DNA of 64,000 nucleotides from Evansella sp. AB-P1 (GCF_029688925.1 NZ_JARUKY010000007.1:124001-188000), one strand, 5' to 3'. Positions 18,691 to 27,530 are shown, counted from the first letter of the stretch. The notes: generated by a model not told the origin, from the letters alone. Translations and numbers: made by a program.

Positions 18691-19443
18691 TTACTCTTCC
18701 TCCCAAGGGGTTAATAATTTCCTTTCAAATATTTCAATGTTTTCTAATTCAGGAGTTATCCCTTCATCAACCCAACGTTTCCATGTTTTTCGTTCCACAA
18801 ATGAAAACAAATAAGTAAGCTTTAGCTCGTTGGAAATTTGTTTAGCTAATTTATCGCCTTCTATTAAATCAGAAGGTTCAAAATCTGTATTTCCTAGATG
18901 AGTATTGTTCACTATTCCTGTAACCTTAACTTTTGAAGCGCTTTCAATATTCTTTATTGTATTTTTTACACCAGATAAACTAGATACATATGGACGATTA
19001 GCATTTAATACGAAAATACATTCATAGTCGTAATTAGATATAACACGAGAAAATTGTCCTATTGATAATGCACCCTCTTTATCTCCCCCAACATCAATAA
19101 CAACTTTTTTCTTCGTATCGTGTATACAACTAGCAACTTTTCCAGAAACAATGGGCAAATCAGTTTTTAATAATTCTTTTTTAGGTCCAATAAACTCTAT
19201 GTCATTATTATGTAAGTCTTTCTCATAATCTCTTGATCGAAAATAAGGGTTTATAACATCTAAATCGCACAGGGCAATTTTCGAATCAGACTGGAAACTC
19301 ATTTTACTTGCTAAAAATATTGCTAACTCCGTTTTACCACTTCCAAAATGTCCTGTAATAATCGTAATCCGTTTGATTTTATCTCTCCCCTTTCCATCCA
19401 ATTTTATTATAAACGAAGAAAGCAACACCTTATAGCACTTCAT
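18691..19443 (-). CDS. P-loop ATPase of the MinD/CobQ type heading the oxidoreductase operon
   Basis: The product has a clear Walker A motif GHFGSGKTELAIFLAS, a CDLDVINPYFRSRD switch segment, VIDVGGDKEGA (Walker B-like) and VLNANRPYVSS. This is a deviant-Walker nucleotide-binding protein as often found beside VorABCD genes; its exact job, perhaps cluster or cofactor delivery, is not known to me. Start choice is difficult. The ATG at 19443 has no ribosome binding site and adds about 23 poorly conserved residues. The best ribosome binding site (GGGGAG at about 19386-19391) points to an ATC at 19377, which would give KRITIITGHFG as N-terminus. The lead gene position suggests its promoter drives the operon. 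Confidence 0.85.
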   Translation of the reverse strand: MKCYKVLLSSFIIKLDGKGRDKIKRITIITGHFGSGKTELAIFLASKMSFQSDSKIALCDLDVINPYFRSRDYEKDLHNNDIEFIGPKKELLKTDLPIVSGKVASCIHDTKKKVVIDVGGDKEGALSIGQFSRVISNYDYECIFVLNANRPYVSSLSGVKNTIKNIESASKVKVTGIVNNTHLGNTDFEPSDLIEGDKLAKQISNELKLTYLFSFVERKTWKRWVDEGITPELENIEIFERKLLTPWEEE

Positions 19444-19486
19444 AAAAACGTCAAAATTAGAAAAATAATTGGAGCTTGTCTAGTTA

Positions 19487-19521
19487 AAAACAAAAAACCC
19501 GTAACACATTGTTTACGAGTC
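19487..19521 (-). terminator. Intrinsic terminator after ypbF
   Basis: On the minus strand CTCGTAA/TTACGGG (one G-T pair) closes a short loop and is followed by TTTTTTGTTTTT. It separates ypbF from the oxidoreductase operon. Confidence 0.75.
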
Positions 19522-19572
19522 TAACACTGAATATTTAATATATTCCCTTATTGTTGTAACAAAGAAATGAAA

Positions 19573-20016
19573 TTATTTATGGTATAAATTAATATCGTAT
19601 TTATTCTTTAATTCATGGTATTGTGCGATACGTTTTACTTCTAGCTGATTAGAATTCCATATATCAGATGAACGATCAATAATATCTTCTTTTAATTCTT
19701 CAAAATCTTTTTCAGCTTTTTCATATTTTTTTGATCTTCCTTCGAAAAAATAAAAGCTAATGAATAATGCTACTAGCCAAGTTAGTATAATTCCATCTGA
19801 TATTAGTAACCTCAAATAGGATGAAACGCTATCTCCAGATGATAGTTTTAAAAAAATATAAGCAACGCCACATAATAATATGACTAGAAAAAATAGCCCT
19901 GTTCTAAATAACGCTTTTTCTGCCTTCTCCTCTTTCTCTTTTGCTTTGATCAATGCTTCAATTACGACTTCATGGTACTCTTTATAATCAGTCGATTGAT
20001 TTTCTTCGACACCCAT
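19573..20016 (-). CDS. ypbF: YpbF family membrane protein (DUF2663)
   Basis: A 147-residue protein with a charged coiled-coil-like N-terminus (EALIKAKEKEEKAEKALF), two membrane helices (about 42-60 and 74-90) and a long charged C-terminal helix. Length, topology and position after ypbE match B. subtilis YpbF (DUF2663), whose role is unknown. It has its own terminator. In B. subtilis ypbG and ypbH come next; here the oxidoreductase/photoreceptor block intervenes. Confidence 0.8.
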   Translation of the reverse strand: MGVEENQSTDYKEYHEVVIEALIKAKEKEEKAEKALFRTGLFFLVILLCGVAYIFLKLSSGDSVSSYLRLLISDGIILTWLVALFISFYFFEGRSKKYEKAEKDFEELKEDIIDRSSDIWNSNQLEVKRIAQYHELKNKYDINLYHK

Positions 20017-20091
20017 ACCATATCCCCCTTGACTAAACTTATATATAATTTATATGCAAGAAAGACAGGTTATACATCTATTATTTTAAAT

Positions 20092-20403
20092 TTAACTACT
20101 AAAGAATATGGAATAGATAAAAATGGAAGAGACCATAATGAAAAAAAGTAGTAATAAGATACGAACTAAAGGAAATTGTATACGTACTTTCTTTGCTCCT
20201 CCATCACTTTTCTTTTTTTCCTTTTCTTTTCGGTTTGTTTGATGTATGTCTTTCCTAGAAGGAAGTTTCAGTACATCTACTTTATCAACATAAGGTTTTT
20301 CTCGTTCCTCATAACTCTCTCTTTCATATAGGTCCTGCTTTTCAATACTCTCTTTTTTATGAGTACGTTTTAACTTTACCTGACTACGAGAAGGGTAATT
20401 CAT
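20092..20403 (-). CDS. ypbE: YpbE-like membrane protein lacking the LysM domain
   Basis: A 103-residue, very charged protein with one membrane helix at the extreme C-terminus (about residues 80-99). The stretch LPSRKDIHQ followed by Lys-rich sequence and a hydrophobic helix resembles the N-terminal third of B. subtilis YpbE (LPTRQSVKNQ then KKK and a helix). YpbE there continues outside the membrane to a LysM domain, about 240 residues in all. Here the protein stops just after the helix, and the 75 bp before ypbF cannot hold the rest. Start at ATG 20403 behind GAGAGGTG; a TTG at 20421 overlaps that site. Confidence 0.75.
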   Translation of the reverse strand: MNYPSRSQVKLKRTHKKESIEKQDLYERESYEEREKPYVDKVDVLKLPSRKDIHQTNRKEKEKKKSDGGAKKVRIQFPLVRILLLLFFIMVSSIFIYSIFFSS

Positions 20404-20425
20404 CTTCTTCACCTCTCTCAAAATG

Positions 20426-21004
20426 TTATTTTTGTAAATTTAATACATTATATCGTATAAATAGTCCAAGTAACATATCGATAAATATATGACAAATAAT
20501 AACTGTTAATAAATTACCGGTATACATATATATAGCCCCAAGGCCAAAGCTTAAACCGACTGTAAATAAAAATAAAAATGGATTATACAAATAACGGATA
20601 TGAATGATTGCAAAAATTATAGACGCTGGAATATAACCAATAGTAGTTTGAAGAACTCCTCGAAATAGAATTTCTTCTGAAAATCCAACAAAACCAGCTA
20701 TGATAACTATGTGGAATGGTGATCGTTTTTTAAATACTCTTTCATTAATTCCACCATCGTCAAACCAAGTTTTAGGTAAACATTTAGCTAATATTAATTC
20801 TATTACCACAACAATTAGAGCTAATATAATACCTAATCCTATATGATATATATCCCATTGTATTAACGTAAAAGGAAAGAACCAGCTCCCGTAAATGAAA
20901 AAGCTTAATAAAAAAGCAATGATAAGTATTATCACTTGAGTAAGATATAAATTCAGTAATAGCTCTTTATCTGTCAAACGTTTGATTATTTCTCCTTGCT
21001 TCAT
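20426..21004 (-). CDS. ypbD: CPBP (CAAX-type) intramembrane protease YpbD
   Basis: A 192-residue integral membrane protein with about six hydrophobic segments. The ABI/CPBP protease motifs are present: EEILFRGVLQ (Glu-Glu and Arg), FAIIHIRY and CHIFIDMLLG (His). Family members cleave peptides in the membrane; the substrate of YpbD is unknown. The ATG at 21004 has AAGGACGG upstream and starts one base after the recS stop, so the two genes are probably coupled. The order ypbB-recS-ypbD-ypbE matches B. subtilis. Confidence 0.9.
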   Translation of the reverse strand: MKQGEIIKRLTDKELLLNLYLTQVIILIIAFLLSFFIYGSWFFPFTLIQWDIYHIGLGIILALIVVVIELILAKCLPKTWFDDGGINERVFKKRSPFHIVIIAGFVGFSEEILFRGVLQTTIGYIPASIIFAIIHIRYLYNPFLFLFTVGLSFGLGAIYMYTGNLLTVIICHIFIDMLLGLFIRYNVLNLQK

Positions 21005-21005
21005 T

Positions 21006-22544
21006 CTATAACCGTCCTTCATATGGAAATAGCATTTTCCGTAGCTTAGACTCCCATGTGTTGCTCACGTCCACCACTTCATTTTTCTCCTTAGGGAAAA
21101 GTTGAACCTTAGCTTGATTCATAGTAAAGCCACAGGATGAACAACATGGAGCTACCTGTTCCTCTGTCAGCTCGTCGAAATAATGAAGAATACTACCACG
21201 AATACAAGTATCACTATTCATCATCTGTTCCAATTGTATTAGCCTTTTTTGTTTCGTTTTTTTTCTAGTAGAGAAACGTTCATTTAACATGAGAACTAGT
21301 TTATTGTTTAAAAGCTCAATTTGCAACTCTTTTTCTTGAATGACACCTGATTTTTCTAAATAATATAAAAGCATTTTCCACCGGTTATCATCAATTTGAA
21401 AAAGTTCTTTCATCGTTTCCAGTTTAAATCCTATACCTTCACTTCTTCGAGAATTCTTCATTGCATCGAACCAAGTTTTTAATTCTATTTTAGATGGAAA
21501 TTCACGATCTATAAATGATAATGGAATAATCCGATCTTCTTTATTATAGAGCAGTATTGCTATACTTTCATTACCATCTCTCCCAGCTCTACCAACCTCT
21601 TGTACATACTGTTCAACAGAGCTTGGTAGATGATAATGAATTACCGTTCGAACATTCGGCTTATTGATTCCCATACCAAAAGCATTTGTTGAGCAAATAT
21701 AATTTATTTCATTATTAATAAACTGATGCTGAACGAGTAATCGGTCTTCCTTTACCATACCACCATGATAAAAAGCTACGTCTTCATACCCTTCTTTTTT
21801 TATCTCATTGGATAACATGATAGCTTCTTTTCTAGTAGCTGTATATATAATAGCAGGTTTCTGAATTTTAGAAAGGTAGTTTTTAAATAATGCTTTTTTT
21901 TCAGTATTGTTATCTACTTTTTCAACAATAAATTTAATTTGTTTTCGGTTAACTGAATTACGGTGAATGATTGGGCTTTCCATACCGAGTTGCTTAATTA
22001 TGTCTTCTTCCACTGCCTTTGTAGCTGTTGCAGTTAATGCAAAACAAGGTGGATTTCCTAACGCACTTCGAATACTATGAAGACGAAGATAATCTGTACG
22101 GAATTCATGCCCCCATTGAGAAATACAATGTGCCTCGTCAACAACAAATAAACCAATTCTCAATTTACATAATTTATTCATAATATTTTCATTAGAAAGC
22201 ATTTCTGGAGAAAGAAACAAAATGGTGTCTTCATTTATATTAGATAAAACCCGCTTCTTCTCTTGAAATGTTAACAACCCATTAATTTGCATTACTGTTT
22301 TATCACCTTTAGCTCGTAATTGATGAACCTGATCTTCCATCAATGAAAGTAGTGGTGTGATAACTATTGTTAACCCTTTTAATAGCTTCGCAGATAGGTG
22401 ATAACATAATGTTTTACCTCCACCAGTAGGTAAGATAGCTACTACATCTTTTTTTTGTATAACAGAGGTGATAATTTCTTTTTGCCCTGGTAGAAAGTCC
22501 TTATAGCCAAACTGTTTATGGAGTATTTGATCCAAATTATTCAC
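21006..22544 (-). CDS. recS: RecQ-family ATP-dependent DNA helicase RecS
   Basis: A 512-residue 3'-5' DNA helicase of the shorter RecQ type. Visible motifs are Walker A LPTGGGKTLCYHL (about residue 38-50), the DEAH box VVDEAHCISQWGHEFR, TATATKA, and motif VI QYVQEVGRAGRDG. A zinc-binding region follows, with cysteines in DTCIRG and CCSSCGF. There is no HRDC domain, matching B. subtilis RecS rather than RecQ. GTG start with AAGGAG at 6 bases; it overlaps ypbB by 8 bp. Role: replication-fork and recombination repair. Confidence 0.93.
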   Translation of the reverse strand: MNNLDQILHKQFGYKDFLPGQKEIITSVIQKKDVVAILPTGGGKTLCYHLSAKLLKGLTIVITPLLSLMEDQVHQLRAKGDKTVMQINGLLTFQEKKRVLSNINEDTILFLSPEMLSNENIMNKLCKLRIGLFVVDEAHCISQWGHEFRTDYLRLHSIRSALGNPPCFALTATATKAVEEDIIKQLGMESPIIHRNSVNRKQIKFIVEKVDNNTEKKALFKNYLSKIQKPAIIYTATRKEAIMLSNEIKKEGYEDVAFYHGGMVKEDRLLVQHQFINNEINYICSTNAFGMGINKPNVRTVIHYHLPSSVEQYVQEVGRAGRDGNESIAILLYNKEDRIIPLSFIDREFPSKIELKTWFDAMKNSRRSEGIGFKLETMKELFQIDDNRWKMLLYYLEKSGVIQEKELQIELLNNKLVLMLNERFSTRKKTKQKRLIQLEQMMNSDTCIRGSILHYFDELTEEQVAPCCSSCGFTMNQAKVQLFPKEKNEVVDVSNTWESKLRKMLFPYEGRL

Positions 22545-23601
22545 TATCTGCTCCTTTCTCTTTTGTTAATGCTAAACGTAGTTGAAAATAGGTATAGGTA
22601 GGATTGAAATGATCTTTTAAAACTCTTAAGCGTTTCGTTTTTAGATCCTTTGCTGTAATTAATATATTCTTTATTTCTTCGTCAGAAATAAAGGGAGTAT
22701 AATTGAATTCTGCGTCAAATAAAGCCAATTCAATTAAATGATCTTCAATGGTGCTAACACGTAGCTTTCGAATATTACTAATCTCGTTTATTGTTTTCCC
22801 TAATCTTAAATAGTAGTTCGTTTCTTTTGCTGAATTCGTTATGGAATCTCCTTTTGTTTTGATGACAAAGTTCATTAAAAAAGGATATTTCTTTGGCTTT
22901 TTTTCTATTGTATCAAGAAATTGATGAATGACTGATTGAAATATTAATTTGGTTTTTATCGGATCATCATTAAAATCTTTACACAATTGATCATATGTTT
23001 TACCGGTTCCATATGGGCTTGTTAGTCTATTAACAAATAAATTTGCATGTTGATTTGAAACCTTCCTTAATAATTCTGTTGTCTCTACGTATATGTTATC
23101 ACTCATTATTTTCGTATCCATTAAATATTGTTGAAACAATAACTTTAACCATCTCTGAACTTCTAAATGATAGCAAACAGGTATAAAGTTATTTTTCCCA
23201 TGTTGTAGATATGATAATGTTTGTATAGCTAACGAGTATCTCTCCCAAAAAAATTGGGCTGAACCGTTCCATTCATGTTTTGAACCATTAAATTCTTTTG
23301 GAAGGATTGGTAATCCTTGTAAATTCACTAATTTTTGTTTCCCCGTATTTGTGATTACTCCAACATCTTGTGTCTTTACTAATATAAAATTTTTTTCTAC
23401 TAGTTCATTAATTATTTGATAAAACTCTTCTTTTTTTAGATCTTTTATAGAGCTAACGTAAGGAGCACAATGAAAAATATACGCATCTTGAATTGTTTGG
23501 GCTGACCGCTTCCCTTTAATAAGGTGATACACTCCTGAAGTAGTTCGTTGGCCATTTAATTTATCTATTATAAATAATACAATCCAATGTAAAGTATTCA
23601 C
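22537..23601 (-). CDS. ypbB: YpbB, helix-turn-helix protein of unknown role
   Basis: A 354-residue cytoplasmic protein in the position of B. subtilis ypbB, directly upstream of and overlapping recS. A C-terminal winged or helix-turn-helix segment (LRLGKTINEISNIRKLRVSTIEDHLIELALFD) resembles the HTH_40 domain found at the end of RecQ helicases, so YpbB-RecS may act together as a split helicase/DNA-binding pair. GTG start behind AAAGGAG. Apart from this, no catalytic motif is visible. Confidence 0.85.
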   Translation of the reverse strand: MNTLHWIVLFIIDKLNGQRTTSGVYHLIKGKRSAQTIQDAYIFHCAPYVSSIKDLKKEEFYQIINELVEKNFILVKTQDVGVITNTGKQKLVNLQGLPILPKEFNGSKHEWNGSAQFFWERYSLAIQTLSYLQHGKNNFIPVCYHLEVQRWLKLLFQQYLMDTKIMSDNIYVETTELLRKVSNQHANLFVNRLTSPYGTGKTYDQLCKDFNDDPIKTKLIFQSVIHQFLDTIEKKPKKYPFLMNFVIKTKGDSITNSAKETNYYLRLGKTINEISNIRKLRVSTIEDHLIELALFDAEFNYTPFISDEEIKNILITAKDLKTKRLRVLKDHFNPTYTYFQLRLALTKEKGADSE

Positions 23602-23711
23602 AATAATACTCCTTTATTCGACAAGAATCTTTTAATTTTAATTATAAGAGAGAACAGGAGATGTTTCTACTAAAACTCCTTATATGATAAGTATTCTCAT
23701 TTATTTTTTTA

Positions 23712-23740
23712 TTGAAATGTGACAATGGAACATATACAAT
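23712..23740 (+). promoter_or_regulatory. Sigma-A promoter of fer
   Basis: TTGAAA at 23712-23717 and TACAAT at 23735-23740 with a 17-bp spacer. The leader of about 110 nt contains a hairpin (AAAGAACA at about 23748 with TGTTCTTT at about 23775). Confidence 0.7.
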
Positions 23741-23835
23741 AAATAAAGAAAGAACATTCTTCACAAATGGAAGCTGTTCTTTATAAAAATACCCTTTTAG
23801 TATAAATAGAGAAAAGTAAAGGGATTCTATATTAA

Positions 23836-24105
<270 letters not shown>

Positions 24106-24118
24106 ATAAAAAATAATA

Positions 24119-24160
24119 AGGTGTCTCAAATGGTAGCAACTATCTTTGAGACACCTTTTA
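24119..24160 (+). terminator. Intrinsic terminator after fer
   Basis: AAGGTGTCTCAAA pairs perfectly with TTTGAGACACCTT, followed by TTATC. The flanking A/T tracts let it serve the convergent crp-like gene as well. Confidence 0.85.
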
Positions 24161-24181
24161 TCATACGTTTTATGATTAATA

Positions 24182-24823
24182 CTAGGAAAAATCCTTTTTT
24201 AATATTATCCTATCTTTTTTTACCTCTACCCATCCACTTTGCTCCCATTTCTTTAATTGTCTACTGACAGTTTCTCTAGTAGAGCCGATAATATTACTTA
24301 TTTCTTGATGAGTTAAACGAATAGTAGTACCTTGTGTGTCTTGAAGGTGACTCATTGCTCCCTTTAAACGAGATTCCACATTCAATGATAGAATTTCATT
24401 TAATTTTTTCTGTAAATATATAATTTTTGAGTTCATTACCTTAATCATTCGAAATGCCATTTCTGGATGACTCTTTATCAACTGCTCAAATCCACTGATT
24501 GGCACTGCTAAAACCGTAACATTCTTTTTTGCTTTTGCTGTTCCTGGATAGGGTGAATGATCAAAAAAGCCTGTATGAGGAAAAATTTCACCTTCACCTA
24601 AAACATTAATTAAACTCTCTTCACCAGTTTCTGTAAGCTTACTAATTAAGATAGTACCTTCCCCTAATATATATATATGTGTTTTCGTCTCCCCTTCTAA
24701 AAACAAAATTTCTTTATCTCTTAATGTTCTCACTCGACTTAATTGAAGGATAGGATATAATTCTTCCTCTGTTAATCCTTCAAAAAAAGGCATTTCCTTC
24801 AAATGAGCTCGCCATTCCTTCAT
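24182..24823 (-). CDS. Crp/Fnr-family transcription regulator
   Basis: A 213-residue regulator with a cyclic-nucleotide-binding-like beta-roll (about 10-115), a dimer helix and a C-terminal winged helix with the recognition segment LTHQEISNIIGSTRETVSRQLKKW. There are no cysteines positioned for an iron-sulfur cluster at either end, so it is not a typical oxygen-sensing Fnr; the effector is unknown. It is convergent with fer. Its target could be nearby redox genes, but no operator was identified. AGGGGG lies upstream of the ATG. Confidence 0.9.
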   Translation of the reverse strand: MKEWRAHLKEMPFFEGLTEEELYPILQLSRVRTLRDKEILFLEGETKTHIYILGEGTILISKLTETGEESLINVLGEGEIFPHTGFFDHSPYPGTAKAKKNVTVLAVPISGFEQLIKSHPEMAFRMIKVMNSKIIYLQKKLNEILSLNVESRLKGAMSHLQDTQGTTIRLTHQEISNIIGSTRETVSRQLKKWEQSGWVEVKKDRIILKKDFS

Positions 24824-24965
24824 CCTTATATTCCCCCTAGAAAATTAGCAACTACATTCTATAATATCATATTGTATGGAGAGTTTTTCATATCTCTATA
24901 AAATATTGTCATATACAAATGAGGAAATAACGACACAACAATCACTATACTCTGGGACACTAACA

Positions 24966-26036
24966 TTATAATCGTAATCCTTCAAGGGCTAGTAAAATAT
25001 TATTCGACCATATCTCACCGTATGAACGAAAAGGTAGTGGGTTTGTTCCTACTCCCATTTCAATCGTAAAGCCTGGTTTTTTTGTTTCTTGAATAAACCA
25101 GTCCTTATATCCACCATCACTATCCGCTGTTTTAACAGGTACATAGGAACTCTTTAACGAAAGTCTTTCTACCATTTCTTTACTTACTTTCGGTTCCATA
25201 TCTCTATATCCCCAATAAATTAATTGACCTTGGGAATGAAATGCAAGGACATATGAAAAATCATTCTCCACTGATAGCTTATAAATAGCTTTCGCTTCTG
25301 GTTCTGTTAAAGGTGCTATACCGCTATAATGTCTTGGCCAAGGTTCTCTAGGACTTTCATCAGCTTCCTTTTTCCATCCTGCAGGCCATTGGTGGTTTAA
25401 GTCTACCCCTCTAATGTTTGCTGACCAATGATCAAATGTTGGACATCCTTTATTTGTTTTATCTATAAAATGATAATAAGGATGAGCTGGATAATTTCCC
25501 TGTTGAACAAGTGCTATTCCGTCAGGATTTACCATTGGGACAACATATAAGGATACTTCTTTGAAGAGTTCAGATAAATTTTCCCCAAAGAAGTCTTCCT
25601 TATTTTCTGTTTTAGACATTGCATAATCAATCCACTCTGTTAAAAATTTACTTGTCATCCATTCATTTGCATGCCATCCACCTGAATAAAATATTTTTTT
25701 GTTTCCTGTCCCAATTTTTATACTATAAATTTCCTTTCCTAACACACTATGTCCAATAACAGTTATGTTAATAGGGATTTTATAATGAAAATTTGTCCAC
25801 TTTGTTATATATTGTTCTAAGTCTTTATGGGAAAATTCTTTTAAGCATTCCCCAAACCTTTCTACCCTTTTTTCTCCTACGTAAATATGTGGAATTAAAA
25901 TTTCTTTTCCAGGTGGAAGATATAACTGATCATCAATTAAATGAGGATTATAATCTATAATATCTTTAACATAAATTTGATTTTCCCAAGCTACTTTGTA
26001 TAAAGTATCTTCTTTTTGTACCACATACTTTTTCAT
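24966..26036 (-). CDS. LysM-M14 peptidase, gamma-D-glutamyl-L-diamino acid endopeptidase type
   Basis: A 356-residue zinc carboxypeptidase-fold enzyme. The N-terminal LysM module (residues 2-49) binds peptidoglycan. The M14 domain has zinc ligands His122, Glu125 (GGWHANEW) and His267 (AFHSQGQ), the RGVDLNHQW substrate site and catalytic Glu326 (FTIEMG). There is no signal peptide. This resembles endopeptidase I of Lysinibacillus sphaericus and B. subtilis YqgT, which cut gamma-D-Glu-meso-diaminopimelate bonds and act in sporulation or peptide recycling. It stands alone between two gaps. Confidence 0.9.
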   Translation of the reverse strand: MKKYVVQKEDTLYKVAWENQIYVKDIIDYNPHLIDDQLYLPPGKEILIPHIYVGEKRVERFGECLKEFSHKDLEQYITKWTNFHYKIPINITVIGHSVLGKEIYSIKIGTGNKKIFYSGGWHANEWMTSKFLTEWIDYAMSKTENKEDFFGENLSELFKEVSLYVVPMVNPDGIALVQQGNYPAHPYYHFIDKTNKGCPTFDHWSANIRGVDLNHQWPAGWKKEADESPREPWPRHYSGIAPLTEPEAKAIYKLSVENDFSYVLAFHSQGQLIYWGYRDMEPKVSKEMVERLSLKSSYVPVKTADSDGGYKDWFIQETKKPGFTIEMGVGTNPLPFRSYGEIWSNNILLALEGLRL

Positions 26037-26279
26037 TTCTTCACATCCTTAAATTATTCTCATAACTAAATGTATGAAATAATGAAAAGGAACATGATTT
26101 ATAAAATTTCAATTTTACAATTATTAACTTTATTAGTTATACACTTACCTAAGTACTGTTTTAATATGTAATACATAATTTTTTATATTTAATAAATTGA
26201 ATTGCTATTCAATTCTATGTTAAAGTTGTAACTAGTCCAAATACTTATGGGTTTATGATTAGAAAGGTGGAAATTGAAT

Positions 26280-26939
26280 ATGATGAGGCGAAACCTCGTA
26301 ATTGTAGTAACATTCTTAACACTTCTCTTACTAGCTGCGTGCGGTGGAAACAATGAATCAGACGGAAACAGTAATAATGAAGTTGAGGTTGTTGCTACAA
26401 TTAATGGTGAAAATATTTACAGAAGTGACCTTCACGAAGAAGCTCTACGAGATTATGGTATTGATTTAAGTGATGATCAAAATGCTGAATTAGCGCCACA
26501 ATTGGAGCCAATGGTTTTATCAGATATGATAGACAGGCATCTTCTCGTACAAGAAGCGGAAAGACAAAATATAACAATTGATTCTGAAGAGGTTGATGTT
26601 TATTTTGAGCAGATGAAGGAGCAGGCATCCTCACAGCTTCCTGAAGGTATGACTTTTGAAGAAGCACTTGAAATGGATAATTTAACAGAAGAAATGCTTC
26701 GTGAAGACATCCGATCTTCCTTAAAAATTGAAAGGTTATTGGAGTTTAACCATCTAGAAGATGATGCTTTCATTGCAGTGTCAGAAGAAGAGGTCCAGGA
26801 TTATTACGACCAGTGGGCAGCAGAAGATGAAGATCTAGATGATTATGAAGTATTACAAGCTCCAATTGAAAATTATTTGCGTCAAGTGAACTTCTTAGAA
26901 AGTTTACATGATAATGCAGATATTGAAACATTTATTTAA
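26280..26939 (+). CDS. SurA_N-domain lipoprotein without PPIase domain
   Basis: A 219-residue lipoprotein: signal peptide with lipobox LLAAC (Cys about residue 21), an acidic Asn/Ser/Asp linker, then a SurA N-terminal chaperone domain beginning VATINGENIYRSDL. Unlike PrsA, no parvulin peptidyl-prolyl isomerase domain is present; the protein ends with a helical segment NYLRQVNFLESLHDNADIETFI. It is probably anchored outside the membrane and helps fold exported proteins. It is very acidic. Start at ATG 26280 behind AAAGGTGG; TTG at 26274 is too close to that site. Confidence 0.88.
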   Translation: MMRRNLVIVVTFLTLLLLAACGGNNESDGNSNNEVEVVATINGENIYRSDLHEEALRDYGIDLSDDQNAELAPQLEPMVLSDMIDRHLLVQEAERQNITIDSEEVDVYFEQMKEQASSQLPEGMTFEEALEMDNLTEEMLREDIRSSLKIERLLEFNHLEDDAFIAVSEEEVQDYYDQWAAEDEDLDDYEVLQAPIENYLRQVNFLESLHDNADIETFI

Positions 26940-26956
26940 TCAATAGGTTAATGTAT

Positions 26957-26987
26957 GAAAAAACCGGGAAATCACCCGGTTTTTTTA
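26957..26987. terminator. Bidirectional terminator between lipoprotein and adenosyltransferase genes
   Basis: ACCGGG/CCCGGT stem with loop AAATCA, A tract on the left and T tract on the right. It ends both convergent genes and touches the last codon of the minus-strand one. Confidence 0.85.
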
Positions 26988-27530
26988 TTTATTTCGTTTA
27001 TAATTTATATCCTGATGATTACACCTCGTATTAACTGCTCTTGCTACTGCAAAAAAATAATCTGATAAACGATTTAAATATTTTATTCCTACAGATGGTA
27101 GGTTGAACTCGTCATTAATTTGGACAACTAGCCTTTCTGCTCTTCTAGTAACCGTTCGACACACATGTAAATAGGCCGCACCTTTTGAACCCCCTGGCAA
27201 TATAAAAGAATTTAACGGTGGCGCTTCATTCCAGTATACATCTATCCTTTTCTCCAAATAGTCAACATACTCCTCTTTTAATGCCCAATCATGATTTAAG
27301 GATACATTTGCTAAATCTCCACCGAGATCAAAGAGTTCATGTTGAATTTTTAATAAATCGTTTCGTATATCGTTAAATTTCTCTTGTTCTAAATATGTAA
27401 TTACAATACCAATAAAACTATTTAATTCATCCACGGTTCCATATGCTTCTACTCTTTCATTTGTTTTACTAACCCTTTTCCCTATTAATTGTGTTTCTCC
27501 CTTATCTCCCTTTTTTGTGTAAATTTTCAT
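26985..27530 (-). CDS. Cob(I)alamin adenosyltransferase, PduO type
   Basis: Transfers the adenosyl group of ATP to cob(I)alamin, making adenosylcobalamin. The 181-residue protein starts with the ATP-binding signature MKIYTKKGDKGETQLIG and contains VEAYGTVDELNSFIG and CRTVTRRAERLV, diagnostic of the PduO-type family. The ATG at 27530 has GGAGG 8 bases upstream; the ORF extends five codons further without a ribosome binding site. Adenosylcobalamin is the chromophore of the CarH-like regulator at 12.8 kb, so this enzyme could supply it, although the genes are 13 kb apart. Confidence 0.94.
   Translation of the reverse strand: MKIYTKKGDKGETQLIGKRVSKTNERVEAYGTVDELNSFIGIVITYLEQEKFNDIRNDLLKIQHELFDLGGDLANVSLNHDWALKEEYVDYLEKRIDVYWNEAPPLNSFILPGGSKGAAYLHVCRTVTRRAERLVVQINDEFNLPSVGIKYLNRLSDYFFAVARAVNTRCNHQDINYKRNK

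Noticed and set aside
24182-24823. Crp-like gene as an oxygen-sensing Fnr
   Set aside because: No cysteine set for an iron-sulfur cluster at either end, so only the Crp/Fnr superfamily call is supported.
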